Positions 1 through 8,587 of a DNA stretch of 64,000 nt are shown here, piece after piece (within the stretch, counting starts at the first letter, position 1; every line of letters begins with the position of its first letter). This DNA is from Bacteroidota bacterium. Its GTDB lineage: Bacteria > Bacteroidota > Bacteroidia > B-17B0 > Aurantibacillaceae. The translations under genes were made by a program, and so were the position numbers. The stretch spans positions 1-64,000 of the forward strand of contig JAJNBG010000001.1 in NCBI GenBank assembly GCA_021155905.1, in the 5' to 3' direction. The notes under the pieces were generated by a model that saw nothing but the letters and a program-made list of their open reading frames with translations, was not told where the DNA came from and searched no databases.

Positions 1-70
1 GGGACTCGAACCCCCACCCTTGCGGACCAGATCCTAAGTCTGGCGCGGCTACCAATTACGCCACATGTGC
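1..70 (-). tRNA. tRNA-Leu (anticodon UAG), cut at the left window edge
   Basis: On the minus strand the sequence folds as a class II tRNA. The 5' end is at 70, the D arm carries TTGGTAG, and the anticodon stem CCAGA/TCTGG encloses the loop CTTAGGA with anticodon TAG (complement of 34-36), which reads the leucine codon CUA. A long variable arm precedes the T arm GGGTTCGAGTCC. The 3' acceptor strand and the last part of the T stem lie beyond position 1, so the gene is partial here. The long variable arm together with UAG makes leucine the only sensible identity. Confidence 0.93.
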
Positions 71-412
71 ATTAGGACTACAAATATAATTAAGTTTATT
101 AAATTACACAAGTTATAAATATTGCTGTTTTAGCTTAACTATAATTTCAGGGTACTTTTTAAGATTTATAATGTATGTTGAACTTTTCATACTTTTAATG
201 TGTTTCTCTTTCTGGCTTGTTTATAAGTCAACTCTGAAATATCGAGAAATAAAATCCAAGAGTTATCCTTCGCCGTGAAACAATTAGGAAAATGTTTTAA
301 TTTATGCTCTAATAATCGATCACTCAGATTTAAACACTACCGATGTAATATTTGTCTATGTTTTCTGAATACAGGATGTAAACATAAGCCATAAAAATCA
401 AAAATGTTGGAA
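71..412. other. Gene-free stretch between tRNA-Leu and its decayed copy
   Basis: About 340 bp of AT-rich sequence without a credible reading frame on either strand. It separates the intact tRNA-Leu from the degenerate 5' fragment at 413-451. No transposase remnant or clear inverted-repeat boundary was seen. Confidence 0.6.
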
Positions 413-451
413 GGCTACCATCCCGATAGCTATCGGGAACGCCACATGTGC
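413..451 (-). pseudogene. tRNA-Leu 5'-half remnant interrupted by an 18-bp palindrome
   Basis: Positions 440-451 (cgccacatgtgc) repeat the acceptor and D-stem start of the intact tRNA-Leu (59-70) exactly. Positions 413-420 (ggctacca) repeat the D-arm segment 47-54. Between them, where the intact tRNA has only four bases (55-58), the copy carries a 19-bp insertion holding the perfect palindrome TCCCGATAGCTATCGGGA (421-438). Similarity continues past the 5' end into the leader (452-468 against 71-86). Nothing of the anticodon arm or 3' half remains, so it cannot make a tRNA. Confidence 0.75.
421..438. repeat. Perfect 18-bp palindrome inside the tRNA remnant
   Basis: TCCCGATAG is followed directly by its reverse complement CTATCGGGA. 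It sits at the point where the remnant departs from the intact tRNA-Leu. A related string containing actatcggga occurs at about 59368-59376, which suggests a dispersed short palindromic repeat. That link is inference from one partial second copy. Confidence 0.6.
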
Positions 452-561
452 ATTTAGGACTGTAAATATACGAAATTTTATAAAAACGAGAAGAATTCGT
501 ACCAAAAAAACTCTAAAATCACTTATATTTTTTTAATTTGTACCCTATTAAATCTACAACT

Positions 562-1752
562 ATGTACGGAAAATTTCAGGAGCATTTACAGGCACAACTA
601 AACGAGATAGAACAAAACGGATTGTTCAAAAAAGAACGAGTGATTATTACTCCTCAGGGTGCCAGCGTGAAAGTAAGCGATGGCAAAGAGGTAATCATTT
701 TCTGTGCCAATAATTATTTAGGTTTATCGTCCCACCCCAAAGTGATTGAAGGCGCGAAAAAAGCCCTGGATACTCACGGCTACGGCATGTCTTCTGTGCG
801 TTTTATTTGTGGAACGCAGGATATTCATAAAACACTTGAAAAAAAGATCGCCGGTTTTTTAGGGCAGGAAGATACTATTCTGTACGCCGCTGCATTCGAT
901 GCCAATGGCGGAGTTTTTGAGCCATTGTTTGGAGAAGAAGATGCTATCATTTCTGATGAATTAAATCATGCGTCTATTATTGACGGCGTGCGCTTGTGTA
1001 AGGCACAGCGTTACCGTTATAAAAATTGTGACATGGCCGACCTGGAAGAACAATTGATAAAGGCACAGGCACAGCGTTACCGCATCATCGTAACAGATGG
1101 TGTATTCAGTATGGATGGTTTTGTGGCACCTTTGGATAAAATATGTGACCTGGCTGATAAATACAATGCGATGGTAATGGTGGATGAAAGCCACGCCTCC
1201 GGATTTATCGGAAAAACCGGACGCGGAACCGTTGAACTAAAAAATGTGATGGATCGCGTGGATATCATCACCGGTACTTTAGGAAAAGCCTTAGGTGGCG
1301 CCATGGGCGGATTCACCACGGGTAAAAAAGAAGTGATTGAAATATTAAGACAGCGTTCGCGTCCTTATTTGTTTTCAAACTCTTTAGCCCCAAGTATCGT
1401 TGGTGCCAGCATAGCGGTATTTGACATGCTCAGTGAAACCACCGAGTTAAGAGATACTTTAGAAAGTAACATTGCTTATTTTAAAACCGGCCTGCGTAAA
1501 ATTGGTTTGGAATTTAAAGAAGGGGATTCAGCGATTGTTCCGGTAATGTTATATGATGCCAAATTATCACAGGTGTTTGCCGACAAATTATTGCAGGAAG
1601 GCATTTATGTGATCGGTTTCTTTTTCCCGGTGGTTCCGAAAGGGCAGGCGCGTATTCGTGTGCAGCTTTCGGCAGCGCACACCAAAGCGCATTTGGATAA
1701 AGCTTTAGCTGCTTTTGAAAAAGTGGGCAAAGAGCTCGGCGTTATTAAGTAA
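562..1752 (+). CDS. kbl: Glycine C-acetyltransferase (2-amino-3-ketobutyrate CoA ligase)
   Basis: Pyridoxal-phosphate enzyme of the alpha-oxoamine synthase family. It interconverts glycine plus acetyl-CoA with 2-amino-3-ketobutyrate in threonine breakdown, and acts in the cytoplasm. Visible family features are NNYLGLSSHP near the N-terminus, GYGMSSVRFICGTQ, the DESHASGF motif that contacts the cofactor, and GTLGKALGG with the Schiff-base lysine at about residue 242. The length (396 aa) is usual. The frame is open upstream to a TTG at 538, but the family begins MYGKF, so the ATG at 562 is chosen. No threonine dehydrogenase gene lies nearby. A related acyltransferase of the same fold is possible, but the match to Kbl is strong. 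Confidence 0.92.
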   Translation: MYGKFQEHLQAQLNEIEQNGLFKKERVIITPQGASVKVSDGKEVIIFCANNYLGLSSHPKVIEGAKKALDTHGYGMSSVRFICGTQDIHKTLEKKIAGFLGQEDTILYAAAFDANGGVFEPLFGEEDAIISDELNHASIIDGVRLCKAQRYRYKNCDMADLEEQLIKAQAQRYRIIVTDGVFSMDGFVAPLDKICDLADKYNAMVMVDESHASGFIGKTGRGTVELKNVMDRVDIITGTLGKALGGAMGGFTTGKKEVIEILRQRSRPYLFSNSLAPSIVGASIAVFDMLSETTELRDTLESNIAYFKTGLRKIGLEFKEGDSAIVPVMLYDAKLSQVFADKLLQEGIYVIGFFFPVVPKGQARIRVQLSAAHTKAHLDKALAAFEKVGKELGVIK

Positions 1753-1778
1753 TTTATTTTTTGTTATTTAAATTATTT

Positions 1779-2042
1779 GGGTGTGCCCCCGCAAAAGAGA
1801 CGGCGGGGTCGGGCTGTCGCTTCAATCTTTTACGAATCACGCAAAAGGGGGTGATTCGTAAAAGGATTTCCGCTTGCATCCCTCACACGCAAAAAATTCT
1901 GTCTACAATTTACTTTCCTTTTTGAATTTCCCCGCGTGAGGGATTGAGGCTTTGCTTGAGCTCTTTTTATTTGTCCCGAAGGGCAAATAAAAAAGCGAGT
2001 GCCGAAAGCCCGACGGCGCCCGTTCTTTGCGCCGGCACGCCC
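1779..2042. repeat. 264-bp nested palindromic element
   Basis: The ends are inverted copies: gggtgtgcc at 1779-1787 and ggcacgccc at 2034-2042. Inside lie further matched arms: gtcgggct near 1808 with agcccgac near 2007; a perfect 14-bp stem cttttacgaatcac (1827-1840) / gtgattcgtaaaag (1851-1864); ccctcacacgc near 1878 against gcgtgaggg near 1935; and an A/T-rich stem around 1963-1998 closed by cccgaaggg. It fills the whole gap between kbl and the Smr gene and is more GC-rich at its ends than the neighbouring DNA. It carries no credible protein. It resembles a REP/MITE-like dispersed element or a structured RNA. The assignment is inference. Confidence 0.65.
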
Positions 2043-2053
2043 AAACAATAAAA

Positions 2054-3043
2054 CTAATGAATCAGGATTTCTGTAGCACCAAAACCATAGTTTTTATAGG
2101 ACGCATCATGGTATGAAATTCCATCGATGGATTTTAAAATGCCAATGATCTCCTGCTTGAGTTTTCCGTTACCAACTCCATGAATAGCAATCAATTTTTT
2201 AATGCCATTACTTAAGCAATGTTCCATTTCGCGCTCAAAACGCTCCAACTGGATGTTCAAGATCTGCGCATTGGTTAGTCCGCTATGAGAGTCAACCAGT
2301 TCCTCTATATGAAGATCGATCTCCCGGGTAAGGTCTTTAATTCGTTGTTTGGCGATTGATTTTTTTTGCGGCTGCTTAAATTCCTTGATGGATTTCAGAC
2401 GCGTCATATCTTCAGGTCTTAAAGTTTGTTCGATGATTTCTTTATCCAGAAAATTTTCTTTTAAAATGTAAGCGTACACTTTAAACTTAAACTCATTGTG
2501 TTCGATTAATGATGATTGAGAAATAATCTTTTCATTAATGTATAAAACCTCCGCTAAGGGAATCTGTGATTTGTAATGCATGTTTTTATAAAACAGGCAC
2601 TCAATCTTATGATAAACGTATTCCTGGAAAAAATTCTTCTTTACCTGCTTCAAAAAAACCTTCTGATAGGCGCCGAGCTCCCCATGCTTCAGGGTTTGAA
2701 AATATTCATTGTCTTTTACTGAATACGTAAAAGAAACATTGTAGGAAGATGAATTGAATAAATAAAATTTATAATCACTCGCCAGCATCGGCATATCGTG
2801 ATCCGGTTCAATGATAAAATAAATGGAATCCGATAATATCGTCTCCAGCTCCATTTCAATGTTTTCTACCTCCGGGTTTAATATCAATTCCGTATGAATG
2901 GGAACCAAATGCCTGCACAGATAAGGAATTTCAAAGCCGTCCTGAACCTCTACGAAAACCGTATCCTTGTCTTTGAACCTGGTGATGACGCCTTCCCCTA
3001 CTTCATTTAAAAACCGAACCTTATCTCCTATTCTTAACTTCAT
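2054..3043 (-). CDS. Smr-domain protein with N-terminal DUF2027-like region
   Basis: 330 aa. The N-terminus (KLRIGDKVRFLNEVGEGVIT) is a small beta-barrel-like module typical of the Bacteroidota DUF2027 family. A middle beta-rich region follows, then a basic linker at about 225-245. The C-terminus is a Smr (small MutS-related) domain with DLHIEELVD and the loop HGVGNGKLK. Smr domains nick or bind branched DNA or RNA; the substrate here is unknown. The frame extends 14 codons further upstream, but the second methionine at 3043 fits the family start and leaves a 2-bp gap to the comEC stop, so both are probably co-transcribed. Confidence 0.8.
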   Translation of the reverse strand: MKLRIGDKVRFLNEVGEGVITRFKDKDTVFVEVQDGFEIPYLCRHLVPIHTELILNPEVENIEMELETILSDSIYFIIEPDHDMPMLASDYKFYLFNSSSYNVSFTYSVKDNEYFQTLKHGELGAYQKVFLKQVKKNFFQEYVYHKIECLFYKNMHYKSQIPLAEVLYINEKIISQSSLIEHNEFKFKVYAYILKENFLDKEIIEQTLRPEDMTRLKSIKEFKQPQKKSIAKQRIKDLTREIDLHIEELVDSHSGLTNAQILNIQLERFEREMEHCLSNGIKKLIAIHGVGNGKLKQEIIGILKSIDGISYHDASYKNYGFGATEILIH

Positions 3044-3045
3044 CT

Positions 3046-5091
3046 CTATAAATTTAATTGTATTGCGCCTTTCTCCCTGATCCAATAAAACGGAAGACCC
3101 AGAATTTTACACTGCTTTTTTAATTTCTTTACAAAGTTATAACTGTTCGAGCAATCTGCAATGACAAGCGGTTTAGTTTTATAATTAGTTATGATTGGTA
3201 ATTCAGCATCGTTACTCACCAGAATGTAATTCGGATCAAATCCTGGTATATGACCCTGTAGTTTCTCCACTCTTAAAACATTGTTGATTGAGCTTTTAAG
3301 GGCGTTAGCTTTAACCGGAATTAAATTGATATCCGAAAAATTCAGCAAATAGGGTTTTATGAATCGTTGGAATTCTTTCCCGGTCAGTTGCGAAAAATCG
3401 CCATACACATTTCTTCCGCACCTTAGCGCAAAAGCAGATTTATGTTTAACGTGAAACGCTACGAACTCCTTTTGATGAAGTTCGCGGTAACGAAAAATAA
3501 CCGAGCCCGATAACCAAATGATGCACATAATTCCCAAGGCGATCACCTGACTGTGCCTCCGTTGCGCAAGGATCACTAAAAAAAGAACCAGAACCAGGGT
3601 GCAACACATCAGATCAAATCCCGAAAAAGAAATCGCATCGATAAACCCCAGCCCTGGTTGATCTGTCAGCCTTGCAAACCAAAGCATGAGTGAGGTAGCG
3701 GCATTGATGATGTATACAATTATTTGATTGACCAACACAATTTTATAAAACAACAAAATTAAAACAGAAGCCAGCATAATAAACATGCTGATGGGAATAA
3801 TCACCAGGTTTGATAGAGCAAACCAAACCGGGAATTGATGAAAGTAATAAAGTGAAACCGGCAAAGTAAACAAAGTAGCGGCGACAGAAATTAGAACACT
3901 GGTCCAAAACCATTGTGCAATTTTATTTTCAAAAACATATAGTCTGCTCAAAATTGGATAAAAATACGTTATGCCGAATACTGCTAAATAACTTAGTAAA
4001 AACCCTATATCCTTAACAAGGTTGGGGTTATATAACAACAATAAAAAAGCAGACAACAAGAGTGTGTTATAGGAGTTCCCTTGCTTATAAAAGGTTTTCC
4101 CCAACATCACCAGGCTCAACATCAAAACCGCCCGCAACACAGAGGCAGAAAAACCTGTCACCGCTACAAATCCTAACAACGAAAAAATAACGAATACACA
4201 TTTCCATTTTTTGTAACGGTCAGCTTTATCGAATATGGAAAATATAAAAACCAATATCCCGTATAATACGCCGGTGTGCATACCGGAAACAGATAAAACA
4301 TGAAGAGTCCCTGAATGAGAAAAGCTCTGCATAATGTCACTGTCTATTTCATCGTCGTAACCAATAAGTAATGCAGAGCAAATCGAAAAAGCCTCCTGTG
4401 AGAGTCCACTGGACCTCAACACTGAAACCAGGTGTGACTTAATCTTAACACCGAAACCACTCCAGGAAAAACAGTTTTCGGGTTGGGCAATAAAATGAAC
4501 CTGAGCGGGAGTGGCGTAAACTGTATGAAAAATATTGCGCTCTTCCAGAAAAGCTTTATAGTTAAATTCCTGAGGATTTTTTGGCTCAGCGACATAAGCA
4601 AATTTTGAATGAATTAACATGGCACTTCCCGGCAAAATTTCTTTCGGATTCTCCTTTTTGAGATACATCACCACGTTACCATCCGAATAATGCCACATAC
4701 CCTTGTTTTCGATGCTGGCTATCCGAAGCGAAATCTTCACAGCTTTCTCTGTAACAACGGGCAAGTCATCTACAATACCAATAAAGGACTGCCCGTCATG
4801 GCTTAAAAAGTGCGTATAATGGTTGGGGTTGTTTTTGGCGTTGTAAAGAAAACAGGATTCAAAGGCCAGGACAAACAAAAAAAAGTTGATGGAAAAAATG
4901 TAGAGACCCTTTTTTAAATAAAATGCCTGCTTATAAAAGTGTTGAAACAAAAAGGCCACCATAAACAAAACAAACGCGGCCAGGCACACAATGGATACCT
5001 TCTCAGATACACCAAAATTCAACGCGCAAATAATACCGAGAAGGTATGGTAATAAAATTTTTAAAAAGGGTGTGGCTTTAAAATTTATCAC
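3046..5091 (-). CDS. comEC: ComEC/Rec2-family DNA-uptake channel protein
   Basis: Polytopic inner-membrane protein of 681 aa. An N-terminal hydrophobic pair of helices leads into a DUF4131-like soluble segment (about 60-200). The competence core follows, with the family signature HVLSVSGMHTG near residue 265 and many transmembrane helices up to about 520. The remaining 150 residues are soluble but lack the HxHxDH motif of the metallo-beta-lactamase domain found in longer ComEC proteins. Such short forms are common in Bacteroidota. The start is GTG at 5091, with aagga 8 bp upstream. Role by family: moving single-stranded DNA across the inner membrane in transformation. No other competence gene is present. 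Confidence 0.85.
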   Translation of the reverse strand: MINFKATPFLKILLPYLLGIICALNFGVSEKVSIVCLAAFVLFMVAFLFQHFYKQAFYLKKGLYIFSINFFLFVLAFESCFLYNAKNNPNHYTHFLSHDGQSFIGIVDDLPVVTEKAVKISLRIASIENKGMWHYSDGNVVMYLKKENPKEILPGSAMLIHSKFAYVAEPKNPQEFNYKAFLEERNIFHTVYATPAQVHFIAQPENCFSWSGFGVKIKSHLVSVLRSSGLSQEAFSICSALLIGYDDEIDSDIMQSFSHSGTLHVLSVSGMHTGVLYGILVFIFSIFDKADRYKKWKCVFVIFSLLGFVAVTGFSASVLRAVLMLSLVMLGKTFYKQGNSYNTLLLSAFLLLLYNPNLVKDIGFLLSYLAVFGITYFYPILSRLYVFENKIAQWFWTSVLISVAATLFTLPVSLYYFHQFPVWFALSNLVIIPISMFIMLASVLILLFYKIVLVNQIIVYIINAATSLMLWFARLTDQPGLGFIDAISFSGFDLMCCTLVLVLFLVILAQRRHSQVIALGIMCIIWLSGSVIFRYRELHQKEFVAFHVKHKSAFALRCGRNVYGDFSQLTGKEFQRFIKPYLLNFSDINLIPVKANALKSSINNVLRVEKLQGHIPGFDPNYILVSNDAELPIITNYKTKPLVIADCSNSYNFVKKLKKQCKILGLPFYWIREKGAIQLNL

Positions 5092-5111
5092 TGCAGCAAT
5101 CCTTAAAGAAT

Positions 5112-8100
5112 TTAAACTTTTAATCCAACCAGTAAAATATCATCTGTTTGCTCAAAGTTCCCCTGCCATTCAGAAATTTCCCGGTTTAATTTTTCTTTAA
5201 GGTCCTTAAGGGGTAAATGATCATTTACTAACAGAAACTGTCGCAGACGGGTAGGATTATACTTTTTATTTCTATCGCCTCCAAACTGGTCTGTTATTCC
5301 GTCGGTAAACAAAACTAAAAGATCATCTTTTTTGACCGAAATTATTTTTGATGGGATTACACTATCGAAATCGGCATGTCCGCCAATATTTACATTTTCA
5401 GAAACAAGAGTAACTAATTCACTATTGGAAATAATATATAAGGGTCGGTTAGCATTTACGTATTCAATAGTCGCTTTCTCCTTATTATAACAAAGCAAAG
5501 AAATGTCCAATCCGTCATTGATCTGATCATGTGAATTTTGTCTCAACCGTATATTGATTTCATGCCTTAAAAATTCCAACATTTTAGCAGGGCTATTTTG
5601 CGAGATGCTTTCGTCAATCGATTCATTCAGGATACTACTGGTAATAAGAGACATAAAAGCACCTGGCACACCATGTCCCGTACAATCAACCACCGCGACG
5701 TAGATCAATCCATTCAGTTCTTTTATCCAGTAATAATCACCACTCACAATGTTACGCGGTTTATAATACACAAAATAGTCCTTAAAATAATTATTCAGCA
5801 TCTTAGGATCCGGCAAAATAGTGCTTTGTATGCGTTGGGCATATTTAATACTGTCTGTCAGGTCTTTATTAATATCCTGGATAAGCGTGTGCTGAAGTTC
5901 TATCTCTTTCTTTTTCCTTTCAATTTCGGAAGTACGGGCTTTCACCTGCAGTTCTAATTTAAGCTTCTCTCTCTTTAAACGTTTCTCCCGGCTAACAACA
6001 AAGAAATACAAGAAGGCAATAAAGCCGAGACCAATAATCACATAAAATAATTTGGTTTTCCAGAATGGCGGCGTTACACTAAAATGGTAAGTAAATTCCT
6101 TCGCACTTGAAAAATCGTTGCTCAGGGAAGCTTTCACCACTAAACTATAATCGCCTGATGGTAAATTTCGATAGGTGATTTCGTTTGAGCTGAATAACTG
6201 GATCCAATCCTTATCATAACCTACCAGCTTATAACTGTAATTCATTTGTTTTTGCTCGGCGATGTTATCGGTATTTAAAATAAACTGAATCGTATTGTGT
6301 GTGTAATCCAGTTGCAGATTCTTTGGCATCTTATACCAATTATAGTATCCCTCAAAATTTATGGAGGAATAATCCCCGGAAGCAAAAAGAGAAGAGTCCG
6401 TCCAGTCAATGGCTTTGTTCTCGATGAATATATTATTGATGAAAACATTAGCCTGCTGCTGGTCAATTGGATTTTCCGCATCCACCAGGTTCTGGTATTG
6501 TGTCAGGCCCTCAACGGAACCTATCCAAATCAATTTGCTGTGATCGAAAACCGCGGTATTGGGTTTATTATCGTAAGAGGCAAAACCCTGCCCTTTATTA
6601 TATGATTTTACTTCTTTGATCCGGTTCAGGTAACCATCGATCTTCAATTCGTTAATCCCGTTATTAGAAATAAACCAGGCAACATCATTATCAAATAAAA
6701 TAGTATTGATACAATTACTGCTGATGCCATCTTTGGTCGTAATTTTTTCAAAGGTATTGGATTGTCCGTTCTCAAAATATCTCACCTGTAATTTGTTCTT
6801 TAAAATAATGGCGCCCACATCAGAACTTCCCAGCCAGACATTTCCATTCCAGTCTTTAGCCATTGTTTGAATATTTTTAAAAATGGCATATTCATTATTG
6901 ACGTAACCTGTTTTTGGAGTTAGTTTCCATACTCCTTCATTGGAAGTGATCCAGATATTCTGCTGGTCATCTTCCATAAGACAGGACACATTAAAGTTTA
7001 ATAAATTGGTAACCGGAAATGTCGTAATGGAAAATGAAAAATCCTTGTTCAGTATAATCCGATCTATTTTTGAACTTCCCTGGTAACCAACCCATATTGC
7101 TCCATTAGCAGATTTATATAAATAAGAAACATAATTAGAGCTCAGATTATTTGTCTCGGAAATTGTCTTGCTGATCTGCAATTGCTTCTGAGTGTTCTCT
7201 TTTGAAATGATGCTGATTCCGCCTCCTACCGTTCCCAATAAAATATTGCCAAAGGAATCTTCAATAATGCTTTTAATAATGGATTCACTGATTCCCTGTT
7301 CCCAGAAACAGCGGGTGAATTTCTTATTTTTAAAGCGAAAAGCTCCGCCCCCATATGTTCCCGACCAGATGGAACTATCCGACGAACTAAACAAACTAAT
7401 CACCTTCTCTTCTTCTAATCCGGATTTCTGATCATAGCTTAAGGAGCTTTTATTATTAATCACAACCAACCCGTCATTCAGGGTACCTACCCACAAATTC
7501 TGGAACTTATCCTGTTTAAAGCATAATGGGTTGTTCCCAAAAAAGCCCTGCCCATTATTCAGCCACATGATATTCTTTGACAAATAATCATTCTCATTCG
7601 TATTTTTATCAATGGGTATTTTTAAAAAACCGAAGCCATCTGTTGCAAGGTAAATGTTGCCTTCGTCATCCTTTTCGATATTAATAAAACGATCGATGCT
7701 CTTAATGTCAGGAATAATCGAATCCAGTTTAAGGTAGTTTGCGTAAAAGCCCGAATTATTTATAAAATCAAATTTGATTTCAGCCAAGCCATTATTCCAG
7801 TCGCTCACCAGTAAATTTTTCTTTCTGTCAAATTCGATTGAATAAATGGATTCGCCTTTAAATAAATTGGAGGAATTAAAATTAACAATGCGAACCAGTT
7901 TATTTTTGATAGATGTGGAGGCTACCGAATTTTGGATCAGCACAAACCTGGGGATCTTTGTGGAAATGTTTTTCTCAATAAAGAACAATCCCTTTTTTAA
8001 GGTGGAGATCCATAAATTACCATCTTCATCAAATTCAGCATCTGTTGGATTTTGAGACGTAATGTTTGGTATAGGAACTGAATCTAAAACAAAAACCGGT

Positions 8101-8531
8101 TTATTGACATCCAATAAATAATATCCTCTGGAAGTAATGATGTGAAGTACGCCTTTATCATGAAGGATTTTCTTTACACTCCCATTAATTTTTTTGTATA
8201 AGGCCCTGCAATCAATTTTATTCCCGGTGTAGGAACAGAAACCTTTTTTTGTTCCTATAAACAAAATATCGTGTGAAAAGCGAAGGCTTACAATTTCATT
8301 GGATGGCAAGCCGTTGGTCGTAGTAAAATTTTCAAAATTTTTACCGTTAAATTTAGAAAGGCCATAATTGGTAGCCAGCCATAGGTTTCCATAATTGTCC
8401 TGCTCTATTTGCTTTACGGTTGACTGCCCTAAACCTTCTTTTACAGAAAATTTCTGAAGATTCATTTTTTGAGAATACCCGTAAAGAGTGCTCAACAAAA
8501 ATGCAAGTATAAGGTATCGGTTTGTTTTCAC
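5112..8531 (-). CDS. Two-component-propeller sensor with SpoIIE/PP2C phosphatase output
   Basis: 1139 aa. A signal peptide (about 1-20) precedes two periplasmic propellers made of repeats like EDxxGNxWxGTxGGG (about 25-720), a Y_Y_Y domain (about 745-815), one transmembrane helix (about 825-845) and a coiled coil. The cytoplasmic SpoIIE-type PP2C serine phosphatase (about 920-1139) keeps its metal aspartates in SGDYYW, VVDCTGHGVPGA, FTDGITDQFGG and TDDILL. In Bacteroidota the propeller/Y_Y_Y sensor usually ends in a histidine kinase; here the output is a phosphatase, probably of a phosphorylated anti-sigma antagonist. GTG start. It lies 20 bp upstream of comEC on the same strand, perhaps in one transcript. 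Ligand unknown. Confidence 0.88.
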   Translation of the reverse strand: MKTNRYLILAFLLSTLYGYSQKMNLQKFSVKEGLGQSTVKQIEQDNYGNLWLATNYGLSKFNGKNFENFTTTNGLPSNEIVSLRFSHDILFIGTKKGFCSYTGNKIDCRALYKKINGSVKKILHDKGVLHIITSRGYYLLDVNKPVFVLDSVPIPNITSQNPTDAEFDEDGNLWISTLKKGLFFIEKNISTKIPRFVLIQNSVASTSIKNKLVRIVNFNSSNLFKGESIYSIEFDRKKNLLVSDWNNGLAEIKFDFINNSGFYANYLKLDSIIPDIKSIDRFINIEKDDEGNIYLATDGFGFLKIPIDKNTNENDYLSKNIMWLNNGQGFFGNNPLCFKQDKFQNLWVGTLNDGLVVINNKSSLSYDQKSGLEEEKVISLFSSSDSSIWSGTYGGGAFRFKNKKFTRCFWEQGISESIIKSIIEDSFGNILLGTVGGGISIISKENTQKQLQISKTISETNNLSSNYVSYLYKSANGAIWVGYQGSSKIDRIILNKDFSFSITTFPVTNLLNFNVSCLMEDDQQNIWITSNEGVWKLTPKTGYVNNEYAIFKNIQTMAKDWNGNVWLGSSDVGAIILKNKLQVRYFENGQSNTFEKITTKDGISSNCINTILFDNDVAWFISNNGINELKIDGYLNRIKEVKSYNKGQGFASYDNKPNTAVFDHSKLIWIGSVEGLTQYQNLVDAENPIDQQQANVFINNIFIENKAIDWTDSSLFASGDYSSINFEGYYNWYKMPKNLQLDYTHNTIQFILNTDNIAEQKQMNYSYKLVGYDKDWIQLFSSNEITYRNLPSGDYSLVVKASLSNDFSSAKEFTYHFSVTPPFWKTKLFYVIIGLGFIAFLYFFVVSREKRLKREKLKLELQVKARTSEIERKKKEIELQHTLIQDINKDLTDSIKYAQRIQSTILPDPKMLNNYFKDYFVYYKPRNIVSGDYYWIKELNGLIYVAVVDCTGHGVPGAFMSLITSSILNESIDESISQNSPAKMLEFLRHEINIRLRQNSHDQINDGLDISLLCYNKEKATIEYVNANRPLYIISNSELVTLVSENVNIGGHADFDSVIPSKIISVKKDDLLVLFTDGITDQFGGDRNKKYNPTRLRQFLLVNDHLPLKDLKEKLNREISEWQGNFEQTDDILLVGLKV

Positions 8532-8587
8532 ACGTATTTATGCTATACAAGTTTAACTAAAAATATACTGAAAACACATAGATTTAT

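Noticed and set aside
1-468. Integrated genetic element bounded by the tRNA and its copy
   Set aside because: Only about 370 bp lie between the copies, with no integrase, and the duplicated part is the 5' half rather than the 3' end used by integrases.
538-561. Upstream TTG start for kbl
   Set aside because: The family begins at the methionine encoded at 562; the extra eight residues have no support.
1830-2048. 72-codon minus-strand frame inside the palindromic element
   Set aside because: It is a by-product of the inverted repeats: biased composition, no start context, no protein family features.
3044-3085. Longer N-terminus for the Smr-domain protein
   Set aside because: The extra 14 residues would overlap the comEC 3' end and are not part of the family start.
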